DNA from: Actinomadura luzonensis
GTDB lineage: Bacteria; Actinomycetota; Actinomycetes; Streptosporangiales; Streptosporangiaceae
Length of the DNA stretch: 64,000 nucleotides
Direction of reading: 5' to 3'
Assembly: GCF_022664455.2 (NCBI RefSeq)
Contig: NZ_JAKRKC020000001.1
Location: 4,593,001-4,657,000 of the forward strand
The position numbers and the translations under genes were made by a program. Positions 16,342 through 26,328 of this stretch are shown one piece after another. A model generated the notes under the pieces. The model was not told the origin of the DNA. It searched no databases and saw only the letters and a program-made list of their open reading frames with translations. Within the stretch, counting starts at the first letter, position 1; every line of letters begins with the position of its first letter.

Positions 16342-17028
16342 TTACGTGGTTCCTGGTCCACCGCCGACGGCGGCATCGCTCCCGGTGTGGTTTTCTCCCC
16401 CGTCTTTCTCCTCCGAATCCTCAGGAAGCCGCAATTCCCCCATATCGTTGAGCCTGAGAACAAAGGGGCGCAAGGGGGCGTAGCGAATCACGGTGAGGGC
16501 CGCCGGATCGGCCGTGATCCGCTGGAACTGATCGAGGTGCAGCCCCAGCGCGTCGGCGACGATGGCCTTGATCACGTCGCCGTGGCTGCACACCAGGTAG
16601 ACGGACTTCTCCCCCAGGCGCCGGTTCCACTCCCTGACCGCGGCGACGGCCCGCTGCTGCATGGCGGCCAGCGACTCCCCCTCGGGGAAGACCGCGGCGC
16701 TCGGATGGGCCTGCACGACCTGCCACAGCGGGTCCTTGGCGAGCTCCTTCAGCTCGCGGCCGGTCCAGGCGCCGTAGCCGCACTCGATGAAGCGTTCGTC
16801 GGTCTGCACCGGCAGGCCCCGCCCGGCGGCGACCGCCCCGGCGGTCTCCTGGCAGCGTTCGAGCGGGCTGGAGACGATGGCGTCGAGCCGGACGCCGGCG
16901 ATGCGCCCGGCGAGCGCGGCGGCCTGTGCCCGGCCCGCCTCGCTCAGCCGCACCCCGGGTGTCCGGCCGGCCAGCACCGGCCCGGTGAGGTCCGTCAGCC
17001 CGTGGCGGGCCAGAAGCAGCGTGGTCAC
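16342..17028 (-). CDS. Histidine phosphatase (MSMEG_4193-type phosphomutase-like)
   Basis: Phosphoglycerate-mutase-fold enzyme of 228 aa. LARHGLTD holds the phospho-accepting histidine with RHG, SSPLERCQETA the second arginine, FIECGYGAWTGREL the acidic residue, and VCSHGDVIKAIV the second histidine. Substrate not known. I start at GTG 17028 (VTTLLLARHG); a GTG at 17055 would add nine residues, and neither has a strong ribosome site. First gene of the leftward mshC operon; it diverges from the aldo/keto reductase. Confidence 0.87.
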   Translation of the reverse strand: MTTLLLARHGLTDLTGPVLAGRTPGVRLSEAGRAQAAALAGRIAGVRLDAIVSSPLERCQETAGAVAAGRGLPVQTDERFIECGYGAWTGRELKELAKDPLWQVVQAHPSAAVFPEGESLAAMQQRAVAAVREWNRRLGEKSVYLVCSHGDVIKAIVADALGLHLDQFQRITADPAALTVIRYAPLRPFVLRLNDMGELRLPEDSEEKDGGENHTGSDAAVGGGPGTT

Positions 17029-17166
17029 CCGGCCAGTGTCGCAGCCGTCGATCACCCTGTCGAAGCGGCGTCCCCCGGCCGCCGCGCGTCCGCGCGAGAC
17101 CCGTACGGGGCGGGGAAGGCGTGGATCACGACGTCGCGGCCATCAGGGCGGTAACCTGGCGAGATC

Positions 17167-18114
17167 ATGGAGCAGCGCTATGTCGGCCACAGCGGCCTGT
17201 CGGTGTCCCGGCTGGGGCTCGGCACGATGACCTGGGGCCGTGACACCGACGCGGACGAGGCGGCCGCCCAGCTCCGCACGTTCCTGGACGCCGGGGGCAC
17301 GCTCGTCGACACCGCCGACGTCTACACGGGCGGCGACGCCGAGCGGCTGCTCGGCAGGCTGCTGCGCGAGTCGGTGCCGCGCGCCGAGCTGGTGATCTCC
17401 ACCAAGGCCGTGGTGACGCCGTCCGGGCGCCGGCCGCGCGACGCCTCACGCCGCCACCTCATCGCGGCGGTCGACGACTCGCTCAACCGGCTCGGGCTCG
17501 ACTACGTCGACCTGTGGCAGCTCCACACCTACGACGAGGAGGTGCCGCTGGAGGAGACGCTGGCCGCGCTGGACGCGATCGTCTCCTCCGGCCGGGCCGT
17601 CTACGCGGGCGTGTGCGACTACACCGGCTGGCAGCTCGCCGCGGCGGCGGTCACCCAGAAGTCGATCCCCGGCCGCATCCCGATCACCTCGGCGCAGGCC
17701 GAGTACAGCCTGCTGGCCCGCGAGCCGGAGCGCGAGCTGCTGCCCGCGGCGGCCCACCTGGGGGTCGGCGTGCTGGCCTGGTCGCCGCTCGGGCGCGGGG
17801 TGCTGACCGGCAAGTACCGCACCGGCGTGCCGGCCGACTCGCGCGCCGCGACGCCGCACTTCGCCGACTTCGTCCGCCCCTATCTCGACGAGCGGTCGCG
17901 GGCGGTCGTGGAGGCGGTGATGACGGCCGCCGACGGGCTCGGCGTCTCGCCGCTGGCCGTGGCCCTGTCGTGGGTGCGCGACCAGCCGGGCGTGGCCTCG
18001 GCCATCGTGGGGGCGCGGACGCACGCCCAGCTCAAGGGCGTCCTGCCGGCCGAGGACGTCGTGCTGCCGAGAGAGATCCGAGAGGCCCTTGATGACGTGT
18101 CGTCGATCGACTGA
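17167..18114 (+). CDS. Aldo/keto reductase
   Basis: NADPH-dependent (beta/alpha)8 oxidoreductase of 315 aa. The catalytic tetrad is complete: Asp48, Tyr53 (DTADVYTGG), Lys80 (ISTKA) and His120 (WQLHTYDEE). AIVGARTHAQLKG near the C terminus is the cofactor phosphate-binding strand. Substrate unknown; the sequence resembles general actinobacterial AKRs of the potassium-channel-beta type. It is divergent from the mshC operon and probably a single gene; a short hairpin CGAGAG-GCT-CTCTCG at 18122-18136 follows the stop. Confidence 0.9.
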   Translation: MEQRYVGHSGLSVSRLGLGTMTWGRDTDADEAAAQLRTFLDAGGTLVDTADVYTGGDAERLLGRLLRESVPRAELVISTKAVVTPSGRRPRDASRRHLIAAVDDSLNRLGLDYVDLWQLHTYDEEVPLEETLAALDAIVSSGRAVYAGVCDYTGWQLAAAAVTQKSIPGRIPITSAQAEYSLLAREPERELLPAAAHLGVGVLAWSPLGRGVLTGKYRTGVPADSRAATPHFADFVRPYLDERSRAVVEAVMTAADGLGVSPLAVALSWVRDQPGVASAIVGARTHAQLKGVLPAEDVVLPREIREALDDVSSID

Positions 18115-18241
18115 CCCGGAACGAGAGGCTCTCTCGCGTATCACTAGTCGATACCGAATCGCAACTTTACCTGCTAAACACCTGCGTCTGACGGACGTTG
18201 TCCATCAAGATTTCCCCCGTAAGCGACGCAGGAGGGGACGG

Positions 18242-19087
18242 ATGGGGAGCAGGACCGCGATCTCGGCCGGAGTACTCGCGGTGGCGCTGGCGGCCGTCCC
18301 CGCGGCGCCTGCGGCGGCGGCGTCGGCGGCGGCGTCAGCGGCGCAGGACTGCTCACGCGACGGCGGGCTGCTGTCGGGCGTCACCAACACCCTGTGCGAC
18401 GTGCTGAGCACCGTCACCGGCACCGTCGACGCGATCACCGGCGGCGCCACCGACCCGGTGACCAAGCCCGTGGACAAGACCACCGACGAGCTGCTCGGCC
18501 GGGTCGGCGAGGCCGTGCCCACCGGCAGGGCGGCCACGCCGGCCACCACCGCCTCGCCCTCGGCGAGCGCGACGAAGAAGGCCGGCGACCAGGACGGCGG
18601 CTGCCCGCCGGGGCAGCCGTGCCCGGACGGCAGGCCCGCCGGCACCCTGACGCCGCGGCCCGGCAGCGCGTCGCCGCCGGCCCGGCGCGGCGAGCGCCCC
18701 CGCTCCGCCTCCGGCAGGAAGGCCACGACCGCCCCGGTCACGCCCGGCCCCACGGTCACGCCGTCGCCCGCGCAGAGCCGCCCTCAGCCCGCCGGCGAGA
18801 GCCGCGCGGAGCGGCGGCCCGTGGCCGACCCCGACGAGCCCCGCGTCGACCTGCTGTGGCCCAACCCGTTCGCCCACGAGCTGACCCTGCCGCTGCAGGA
18901 CCGGCGCGTGGTGCGGCCCACTCCCCCGGCCTCCGACGTGCTCGGCACGGCGCTGACGATCGCGCTGCTGGGGTCGGCGGTGCTCGCCACCCGCATCGTG
19001 CAGCAGCGGCGGCGGCGCACCGAGCCGCTGGAGACGATCCCCTTCGAGCCGGCCAGGGCCGGCGGCGGGCGCCAGCGCCTGGCCTGA
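18242..19087 (+). CDS. Secreted, membrane-anchored proline-rich protein of unknown function
   Basis: 281 aa. N-terminal signal peptide with an alanine-rich core (residues 5-33), then a short region with two cysteines, a long Pro/Thr/Arg-rich disordered stretch, and a C-terminal membrane helix (LGTALTIALLGSAVLATRIV) followed by a basic tail RRRRT. The predicted topology is extracellular with a short cytoplasmic tail. AGGAGG sits six bases before ATG 18242. I do not recognise a catalytic domain. Monocistronic; it converges with inhA 28 bases away. Confidence 0.75.
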   Translation: MGSRTAISAGVLAVALAAVPAAPAAAASAAASAAQDCSRDGGLLSGVTNTLCDVLSTVTGTVDAITGGATDPVTKPVDKTTDELLGRVGEAVPTGRAATPATTASPSASATKKAGDQDGGCPPGQPCPDGRPAGTLTPRPGSASPPARRGERPRSASGRKATTAPVTPGPTVTPSPAQSRPQPAGESRAERRPVADPDEPRVDLLWPNPFAHELTLPLQDRRVVRPTPPASDVLGTALTIALLGSAVLATRIVQQRRRRTEPLETIPFEPARAGGGRQRLA

Positions 19088-19115
19088 CCCGCCGGGGCCC
19101 CTCGGAGAACGGCCG

Positions 19116-19880
19116 TCAGGCGCCGATGGCGTGGACGCCGCCGTCCACGTGGACGATCTCTCCGGTCGTCGCCGGGAACCAGTCGGACATCAGCGCCACG
19201 CAGGCGCGCGCGGCCGGCAGGGTGTCGGACAGGTCCCACCCGAGAGGCGCCTTCTCCGGCCAGCTGTCCTCGAACTCCTTGAAGCCCGGGATCGACTTGG
19301 CCGCCATCGTGCGCAGCGGCCCGGCGGCCACCAGGTTGACCCTGATGCCGTGCTTGCCGAGGTCGCGGGCGAGGTAGCGGTTGCACGACTCGAGGCCCGC
19401 CTTGGCCACGCCCATCCAGTCGTAGACCGGCCACGCCTTGGAGGCGTCGAAGTCGAGGCCGACCACCGCGCCGCCCTCCTTCATCAGCGGCAGGCAGGCC
19501 ACGGCCAGCGACTTGTAGGAGTACGTCGAGATCTGCACCGCCGTGGAGACGTCCTCCCACGGCGTGTTGAGGAAGTTGCCGCCGAGCGCGCTCTGCGGCG
19601 CGAAGGCGATGGAGTGCACGACCCCGTCGAGGCCGTCGACGTGCTCGCCGACCCGGGCGGCCAGCGTGTCGAGGTGCTCGGTGCTCTGCACGTCGAGCTC
19701 CAGCACCGGCGGCGGGGAGGGCAGCCGCTTGGCGATGCGCTCCACCAGGCTCATCCGCCCGAACCCGGTCAGCACGACCGTGGCGCCCTCCTCCTGCGCC
19801 AGCTTGGCGACCGAGAAGGCGATCGAGGCGTCGGTGAGCACGCCCGTCACGAGGATCCGCTTGCCGTCGAGAATGCCCAC
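19116..19880 (-). CDS. inhA: Enoyl-ACP reductase (NADH), FabI/InhA type
   Basis: Last reductive step of type II fatty-acid elongation. 254 aa. TGVLTDASIAFSVAKLAQEEGA is the InhA-type cofactor loop, SIAFAP follows, and the catalytic Tyr and Lys appear in VYDWMGVAKAGLES (Y-x6-K), as in mycobacterial InhA. The C-terminal GEIVHVDGGVHAIGA is standard. I start at GTG 19880, one base after the fabG stop; an upstream TTG at 19898 would overlap fabG. Operon with fabG as in mycobacteria and streptomycetes. Confidence 0.94.
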   Translation of the reverse strand: MGILDGKRILVTGVLTDASIAFSVAKLAQEEGATVVLTGFGRMSLVERIAKRLPSPPPVLELDVQSTEHLDTLAARVGEHVDGLDGVVHSIAFAPQSALGGNFLNTPWEDVSTAVQISTYSYKSLAVACLPLMKEGGAVVGLDFDASKAWPVYDWMGVAKAGLESCNRYLARDLGKHGIRVNLVAAGPLRTMAAKSIPGFKEFEDSWPEKAPLGWDLSDTLPAARACVALMSDWFPATTGEIVHVDGGVHAIGA

Positions 19881-19881
19881 G

Positions 19882-20577
19882 TCAGTGCCCCATTCCAAGT
19901 CCGCCGTCGACGGGGATCACGGCCCCGGTGATGTAGGAGGCGTCGTCGCTCGCCAGGAACCGGACGACGCGCGCGACCTCCTCGGGGGCCGCCTGCCGGC
20001 CCAGCGGGACGTTCGCGACGATCTTGTCCTGGTCGAGGCCCGCGGTCATGTCGGTGGCGACGAAGCCGGGCGCGACCACGTTGACGGTGATGTTGCGGGA
20101 GCCGTACTCGCGGGCCAGGGAGCGGGCGAAGCCGACCAGGCCCGCCTTGGAGGCCGCGTAGTTGGCCTGGCCCGCCTGGCCGGACAGGCCCACGACGGAG
20201 GAGATGAGCACGATGCGGCCGCGCTTGAGCTTCATCATCGGCCGGATGGCGCGCTTGGCGACGCGGTAGGCGCCGGTGAGGTTGGCGTCGATGACGTCGG
20301 TGAAGGTGTCCTCCTTCATCATCGCCAGCAGGGTGTCCTTGGTGATGCCGGCGTTGGAGACGAGCACCTCGACCGGGCCCTGCTCGGCCTCGACCTTGTC
20401 GAAGGCGGCCTCGACGTCCGCGGTGCTGGTGACGTCGCAGCGCACGCCGAACAGGCCCTCGGGCGGCTCCCCTGATCGGTAGGTGACCGCGACGGCGTCG
20501 CCGGCCGCGGCGAGTTCACGGGCGATCGCGAGGCCGATGCCCCGGTTGCCCCCGGTGACGAGTACAGAGCGTGCCAT
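19882..20577 (-). CDS. fabG: 3-oxoacyl-ACP reductase
   Basis: NADPH-dependent ketoreductase of type II fatty-acid synthesis, 231 aa. TGGNRGIGLAIARELA at 8-23, NAG at 75-77, Ser127, Tyr140 and Lys144 (YAASK) and the C-terminal PVDGGLGMGH are all present. The gene is followed after one base by inhA, so this is the fabG1-inhA operon arrangement. A 12-base palindrome lies 20 bases upstream and may be its operator. Confidence 0.93.
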   Translation of the reverse strand: MARSVLVTGGNRGIGLAIARELAAAGDAVAVTYRSGEPPEGLFGVRCDVTSTADVEAAFDKVEAEQGPVEVLVSNAGITKDTLLAMMKEDTFTDVIDANLTGAYRVAKRAIRPMMKLKRGRIVLISSVVGLSGQAGQANYAASKAGLVGFARSLAREYGSRNITVNVVAPGFVATDMTAGLDQDKIVANVPLGRQAAPEEVARVVRFLASDDASYITGAVIPVDGGLGMGH

Positions 20578-20596
20578 GACACCTGACGCTATCCCC

Positions 20597-20608
20597 TACC
20601 CGCGGGTA
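20597..20608. promoter_or_regulatory. Palindrome TACCCGCGGGTA in the fabG/tldD divergent region
   Basis: A perfect 12-base palindrome in the 77-base gap between the leftward fabG start and the rightward tldD start. A second imperfect repeat, CTTGT (20613-20617) and ACAAG further right, follows it. Position fits an operator for the fatty-acid operon, for tldD, or both. Confidence 0.4.
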
Positions 20609-20654
20609 TCCGCTTGTCCGGGTGACACAAGATCACGGGGTTAGGATCGTGGAC

Positions 20655-22144
<1,490 letters not shown>

Positions 22145-22148
<4 letters not shown>

Positions 22149-23521
22149 CACCCCAGGAGATGGTGGACCGGGCTCTCGGCCTGTCCGCGAACGACGGCTG
22201 CGTGGTGCTCGTGGACGAGGGCTCCACGGCCAACCTGCGCTTCGCCGGCAACACGCTCACCACCAACGGCGTGGCGCGCTCGTCCCGGCTGACCGTGATC
22301 TCGATCGCGGGCGACCGGGTGGGCGTCGTGTCGCGGGCGGCCGTGCGCGACGACCAGCTCGCCGACGTCGTGGCGGCCGCGGACGCGGCGGCCCGCGAGG
22401 CGCAGCCGGCCGAGGACGCGCGCCCCCTCGTCGAGGGCGGGCCGGCCGCGCCCGGCTGGGACGACGACGTGCGGCCGACCGACATCGGGGTGTTCGAGGG
22501 GTTCGCCCCGGCGCTCGGCGAGGCGTTCGCGGCGGCGGAGGCGGGCGGCCGCAAGCTGTACGGCTTCGCCGAGCACCGGCTGACCTCGACGTTCCTCGGC
22601 ACGTCGGCGGGCGTGCGGCTGCGGCACGACCAGCCGACCGGCCGGCTCGAGCTCAACGCCAAGTCGGGCGACCTGAAGCGGTCGGCCTGGACCGGCGTGT
22701 CCACCCAGGACTTCACCGACGTCGACGTGGCCGCGCTCGGCTCGTCGCTGGCGCAGCGGCTGGAGTGGGCCAAGAACCGCGTCGACCTGCCCGCCGGCCG
22801 CTACGAGACGCTGCTGCCGCCGAGCGCCGTGGCCGACCTGATGATCTACCTGTTCTGGTCGTCGGGGGCGCGCGACGCGCTGGACGGGCGGTCGGTGTTC
22901 GCCAAGCCGGGCGGGGGCACGCGGGTGGGCGAGCAGCTCGCCACGCTGCCGGTCACGCTGTCGAGCGACCCGGGGGCGGCCGGCATCGGGTGCGCGCCGT
23001 TCGTGACGGCGCACGCCTCCAGCAGGGAGAGCTCCGTCTTCGACAACGGGCTGCCGCTCGGGCCGACCGACTGGATCAGGGACGGGCGGCTGGAGGCCCT
23101 GCAGCAGACCCGCTACTCGGCCGAGCTGAGCGGGCTGCCGGTGACGCCCGCCATCGACAACCTCATCATGCGCGGCCCCGGCGACGAGGGCGCGCCGTCG
23201 CTGGAGGAGATGATCGCCGGCACCCGGCGGGGGCTGCTGCTCACCTGCCTGTGGTACATCCGCGAGGTCGACCCGCAGACGCTGCTCGTCACCGGGCTCA
23301 CCCGCGACGGGGTCTACCTGGTCGAGCACGGGGAGGTCGTGGGCGAGGTCAACAACTTCCGCTTCAACGAGAGCCCGGTGGACCTGCTGGGGCGGCTCAC
23401 GGAGGTGGGCCGGGCGGAGCGGACGCTGCCGCGCGAGTGGAACGACTACTTCCAGCGGACGGTCATGCCGGCGGTGCGGGTGCCGGACTTCAACATGTCG
23501 ACGGTGAGCCAGGCCAGCTGA
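22145..23521 (+). CDS. pmbA: TldE/PmbA-family metalloprotease partner
   Basis: Non-catalytic partner of TldD (458 aa): no HExxxH motif is present. N-terminal LVDEGSTANLRFAGNTLTTNGV and C-terminal GEVNNFRFNESPVDLLGR match the family, the latter being the strand that recruits the substrate backbone. Translationally coupled to tldD. The gene converges with a protein phosphatase gene 73 bases downstream. Confidence 0.9.
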
Positions 23522-23594
23522 CCGGCCGGCACGCCCGCCCCCCGGCCCGGCCGCTCGGCCCGTCCCCTCGGCCCGGACCGGGGGGAGCCGGGGG

Positions 23595-24152
23595 TCAGCG
23601 GGGGCCGAGGAGGGCGGCCAGGGCCTGGCTGAGGGATTCGCCCAGGCACTTGGCGCACTCCTCGTACCCCTCGGGCGGGCCGCCGTACGGATCCTCCACC
23701 TCCAGGGCGCGGCGCCAGTCGCGGCGCCCGGCGGCGGAGGCGACGACGGCGCGGGCCCGCCCGGAGGTGTCCGAACGGTGCCGGCGCCCGCCCGCGTCGG
23801 CGGCCAGCGCGGCGAACTCCGGCAGCGTGAACGCGCGCCGCTCCGCCTCCGGATCGAGCCGCACGGCCGCGGCGACGTGCCGCGCCTCCATGGCCAGCAG
23901 CAGGTCCGCCGACCGGACCAGGCCGCGGTCGAGCATCCGCGCCCGGTGCGCCCGCCCGTCGAGCCCGAGCCGGTCCAGCGCCGCCACCGCGTGCGGCGCC
24001 ATGGGGTGGCCGACCAGGGCGGACACGCCCGCGCTGCCGAGGTCGGCGGGCAGCGCGGACGAGCGCAGCATGGCCCCGGCGATCACCTCCGCCATGGCGG
24101 AACGGCAGATGTTGGCCGTGCACACGAGCAGGATGCGGAACTCGTCGCTCAC
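23595..24152 (-). CDS. Low-molecular-weight protein-tyrosine phosphatase
   Basis: 185 aa, cytoplasmic. The P-loop C-x5-R is at 11-17 (CTANICRSA) and the general-acid loop DPYGGPPEGY begins at Asp154, so it should be active. Between them the protein is longer and more Arg/Ala-rich than typical (residues 115-150), including GGRRHRSDTSGRARAVV. Likely targets are tyrosine-phosphorylated cell-wall or polysaccharide regulators, but nothing in the neighbourhood fixes this. Confidence 0.88.
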   Translation of the reverse strand: MSDEFRILLVCTANICRSAMAEVIAGAMLRSSALPADLGSAGVSALVGHPMAPHAVAALDRLGLDGRAHRARMLDRGLVRSADLLLAMEARHVAAAVRLDPEAERRAFTLPEFAALAADAGGRRHRSDTSGRARAVVASAAGRRDWRRALEVEDPYGGPPEGYEECAKCLGESLSQALAALLGPR

Positions 24153-24519
24153 GCCGCCAATCTAATCCCCGCCACCGCCCCGCCGCCGCGGCCGCCCTGC
24201 CGCCGCCCCCGCCCTGGCGTCGCGGCTGTCCGGACGCTCGCGCCTCGCGGCTTCCAGCGGCACGCCCACGCGGCCCGGCCGGGCACGTGGAGCTTCCACG
24301 CCGGGCCCGGGACGTCAGAACCCGGCCCGGAACCACGGGACCCGGCGACAGGACCAACCACCTGGCCGCAAGGACCGCAGCCCAGCCCCGGGCCACGCGA
24401 CCCGTTACGGAGGACGGGTCCGGACGGCCAGGAGGTCGTCCGGGGCCGGGGCCGGATCGGTCCGGCGCGGGCGGGGCCGGGACGGGCGGCGTGGGCCGTG
24501 GAAGGGCCTGTGCGGGCCG
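24153..24519. other. Noncoding 367-base gap
   Basis: Very GC-rich gap between two leftward genes. I see no supported gene. A short perfect hairpin CGTGGA-GCT-TCCACG at 24286-24300 could end dodecin transcription; it has no T run. Small open frames here look like composition shadows. Confidence 0.6.
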
Positions 24520-24732
24520 TCAGGCGTCCTCCAGGCGGAAACCGACCTTCATCCCCACCTGGAAGTGGGCGACCTCCCCGCCGTCGATGTGGCCGCGGAT
24601 CTCGGTCACCTCGAACCAGTCGAGGTGCCGCAGCGTCTCCGAGGCGCGCTTGATGCCGTTGCGGATGGCCTGGTCGACGCTCTCCCCCGAGGTCCCGACG
24701 ATCTCGGTCACCCGGTACGTTCGATCCGACAT
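24520..24732 (-). CDS. Dodecin family flavin-binding protein
   Basis: 70-aa protein with the whole dodecin pattern: YRVTEIVGTSGESVDQAI, NGIKRASETLRHLDWFEVTE, and VAHFQVGMKVGFRLE. Dodecins assemble into 12-mers that store FMN, riboflavin or CoA. ATG 24732 has a strong GGAGGAGATGGAG ahead of it. The longer open frame upstream is out of family. It diverges from the DUF3099 gene. Confidence 0.92.
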   Translation of the reverse strand: MSDRTYRVTEIVGTSGESVDQAIRNGIKRASETLRHLDWFEVTEIRGHIDGGEVAHFQVGMKVGFRLEDA

Positions 24733-24831
24733 CTCCATCTCCTCCTTACTCGAAGGCCATGATCGCATGACCCCTCCCGCCGTCCGGGACCGCCGTCGCG
24801 GGCACCTCCTGCGAGGTCTACCGTGGAAGGT

Positions 24832-25146
24832 ATGAAGCGGTGGCGCAGGAAGCCGGACGTCCACCAGGTCACGGACGCCAAGCCGTCGTTGTCGTCCGAC
24901 ATCCGCAGGCGCGAGGTCAGCTACCTCATCAAGATGGGCATCCGCACGCTGTGCCTGATCCTGGCGGTCGTGGTGCCGGTGCCGATGCCGTTCCGGCTGC
25001 TGTTCGTGGCGGGCGCGGTGTTTTTGCCATACATAGCGGTAATCGGGGCCAATGAGAGGGGCGAGGAGGCCCCGCCTCCTACCTTTCAGAGCCCTGAGGC
25101 TAACCAAAGCGAGATACCGCTGCACCGACGCGAGATCGGGTCGTGA
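24832..25146 (+). CDS. DUF3099 family membrane protein
   Basis: 104-aa actinobacterial membrane protein. HQVTDAKPSLSSDIRRREVSYLIKMG is the conserved head, followed by two hydrophobic helices (about 36-50 and 54-73) and an acidic/proline tail. Function unknown. ATG 24832 follows GGAAGG. A promoter-like TTGACG begins 8 bases after the stop and serves the small RNA downstream. Confidence 0.85.
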   Translation: MKRWRRKPDVHQVTDAKPSLSSDIRRREVSYLIKMGIRTLCLILAVVVPVPMPFRLLFVAGAVFLPYIAVIGANERGEEAPPPTFQSPEANQSEIPLHRREIGS

Positions 25147-25153
25147 CTAAGTC

Positions 25154-25185
25154 TTGACGCATCCCATGGGTTGTAGGTGTACGCT
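25154..25185 (+). promoter_or_regulatory. Candidate promoter of the 6C-like RNA
   Basis: TTGACG at 25154-25159 resembles a -35 element and TACGCT at 25180-25185 a -10 element. The 20-base spacing is longer than ideal. Transcription would begin just before the first hairpin of the RNA gene. Confidence 0.5.
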
Positions 25186-25190
25186 TTAGC

Positions 25191-25306
25191 CAAGCGCTCC
25201 GGTCCCCCGTCGGAGTGCTGGTGCCGGCGTTCCGGGCCCCCGTCGGAACGCCGATGAAGCGACGCCGGGTGGTTTGCCCCCGTAACCACCCGGCGTCGCC
25301 CTTTTC
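25191..25306 (+). ncRNA. 6C-like small RNA with three C-rich hairpin loops
   Basis: Three consecutive hairpins, each with a 9-base loop of the form NN-CCCCC-GT. Hairpin 1 is 25193-25219 (9 bp, one G-U), hairpin 2 is 25225-25253 (10 bp), hairpin 3 is 25259-25299 (16 bp, perfect), followed by CCTTTTC. Loops read GTCCCCCGT, GGCCCCCGT and TGCCCCCGT. Actinobacterial 6C RNAs are defined by hairpins with runs of cytosine in the loops and act as trans-acting sRNAs that pair with G-rich mRNA sites. The usual six C are five here and three loops are seen, so this is 6C-like rather than a certain member. No protein is encoded across the stems. Confidence 0.7.
25259..25305 (+). terminator. Intrinsic terminator of the 6C-like RNA
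   Basis: A perfect 16-bp stem (GCGACGCCGGGTGGTT with its complement) with a 9-base C-rich loop, followed by CCTTTT. It doubles as the third C-loop hairpin of the RNA. Confidence 0.85.
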
Positions 25307-25463
25307 CTGGAGAAACCTCCGCTTGCGGACGATCTAGCGCGGCGGCGCCGGGGCGATTCGGATAGGACTGCTTTCCCGAAATCGTTTTCACTCCCTCCCG
25401 CCCCGTTATTCACAGGAAATCTTCAGGCGGGAGCGAGCTTGACTTCAAGAGTTCGTTCGAGTG

Positions 25464-26315
25464 TCAGCCCTCTGTCAGCGTCCCGGTGGCCGCGGCCGGC
25501 CAGTTCTTCGCCAATGTGGTCAGTCTGGCGACGGCGTCCTCGGGCGCGGTGCCCGCTCCCTGGGCGAGCCCCAGCAGGTACGCCGTCAGCGGCGCGGCGG
25601 GCCGCGCCACGCCGTGGGCGACCTCCTTGGTGAGGTCGAGGATCTGGTCGCGGTCCACCGTGGCCGGGTCGATGCCCAGCTCCTTGCAGGCCAGGGCGGT
25701 CCATTCGTTGAGCACGTGCATGTGCGCCTCCTCCAGGTCGGTGATCGTGTCGCAGTCGAACCAGGGGCGGCCGGGCGGCGTGAGGCGCGCGCCGGCCAGG
25801 GGGGCCAGCAGGCCCCGCAGCGAGCGGCCGGTGTAGGCGGCGAGCGCGCCGCGCAACCCGGCCGCCGGCCAGACGCCGGCCAGCCACTGCTCGCGTCCGC
25901 CGTCGTCCAGCATGACCGCGCCCCTGCCTGGGGGCGCGACGTCGAGGAGGGCGTGTATGTGCGCCCGGCCGAGGAAGGGCAGGTCGCCGGCGAGCAGGGC
26001 CACCCAGGGGGCGGTGACCTGCGCCAGGCCGGCGGCGAGCGCGGGGACGGGGCCGCCGCCCGGCGGGTGCTCGCGGGCGAAGCGCACGCCGGGGATGGGG
26101 CGTTCGGGGCCGACCACGATGGTGCGGCGGGCCTCGCGGACGGCGGCGACGACGTTCTCGACGAGGGTGCGGCCGCCGACGGTGAGGCCGGGCTTGTCCT
26201 GTCCGCCGAGCCGCCTGGCCTCTCCCCCGGCGAGGATCACCGCGTCGAAGGCCCGGGGCGGGCGCGGGTCGGGGCGCGGGTCGGGGCGGGGGTCCGGGCG
26301 GCGGGCGGCGGGCAT
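25464..26315 (-). CDS. mobA: MobA-like nucleotidyltransferase fused to a DUF6457 domain
   Basis: 283 aa. Residues about 22-200 are a molybdenum-cofactor guanylyltransferase-type domain: FDAVILAGGEARRLGGQDKPGL binds the nucleotide, LLAGDLPFL holds the metal Asp, and PWFDCDTITDLEEAH ends it. Residues about 203-283 (LNEWTALACKELGIDP onward) resemble the small DUF6457 helical domain. It would attach GMP to molybdopterin. The N terminus begins with a slippage-prone PDPRPDPRPDPRP from a 12-base repeat. It starts 13 bases after the moaA stop, in a cofactor operon. Confidence 0.85.
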   Translation of the reverse strand: MPAARRPDPRPDPRPDPRPPRAFDAVILAGGEARRLGGQDKPGLTVGGRTLVENVVAAVREARRTIVVGPERPIPGVRFAREHPPGGGPVPALAAGLAQVTAPWVALLAGDLPFLGRAHIHALLDVAPPGRGAVMLDDGGREQWLAGVWPAAGLRGALAAYTGRSLRGLLAPLAGARLTPPGRPWFDCDTITDLEEAHMHVLNEWTALACKELGIDPATVDRDQILDLTKEVAHGVARPAAPLTAYLLGLAQGAGTAPEDAVARLTTLAKNWPAAATGTLTEG

Positions 26316-26328
26316 CGCGGGGCGCCGG

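Noticed and set aside
24153..24519. Small open frames in the 367-base gap
   Set aside because: Arg/Gly/Pro-rich translations, no ribosome sites, no recognised motif.
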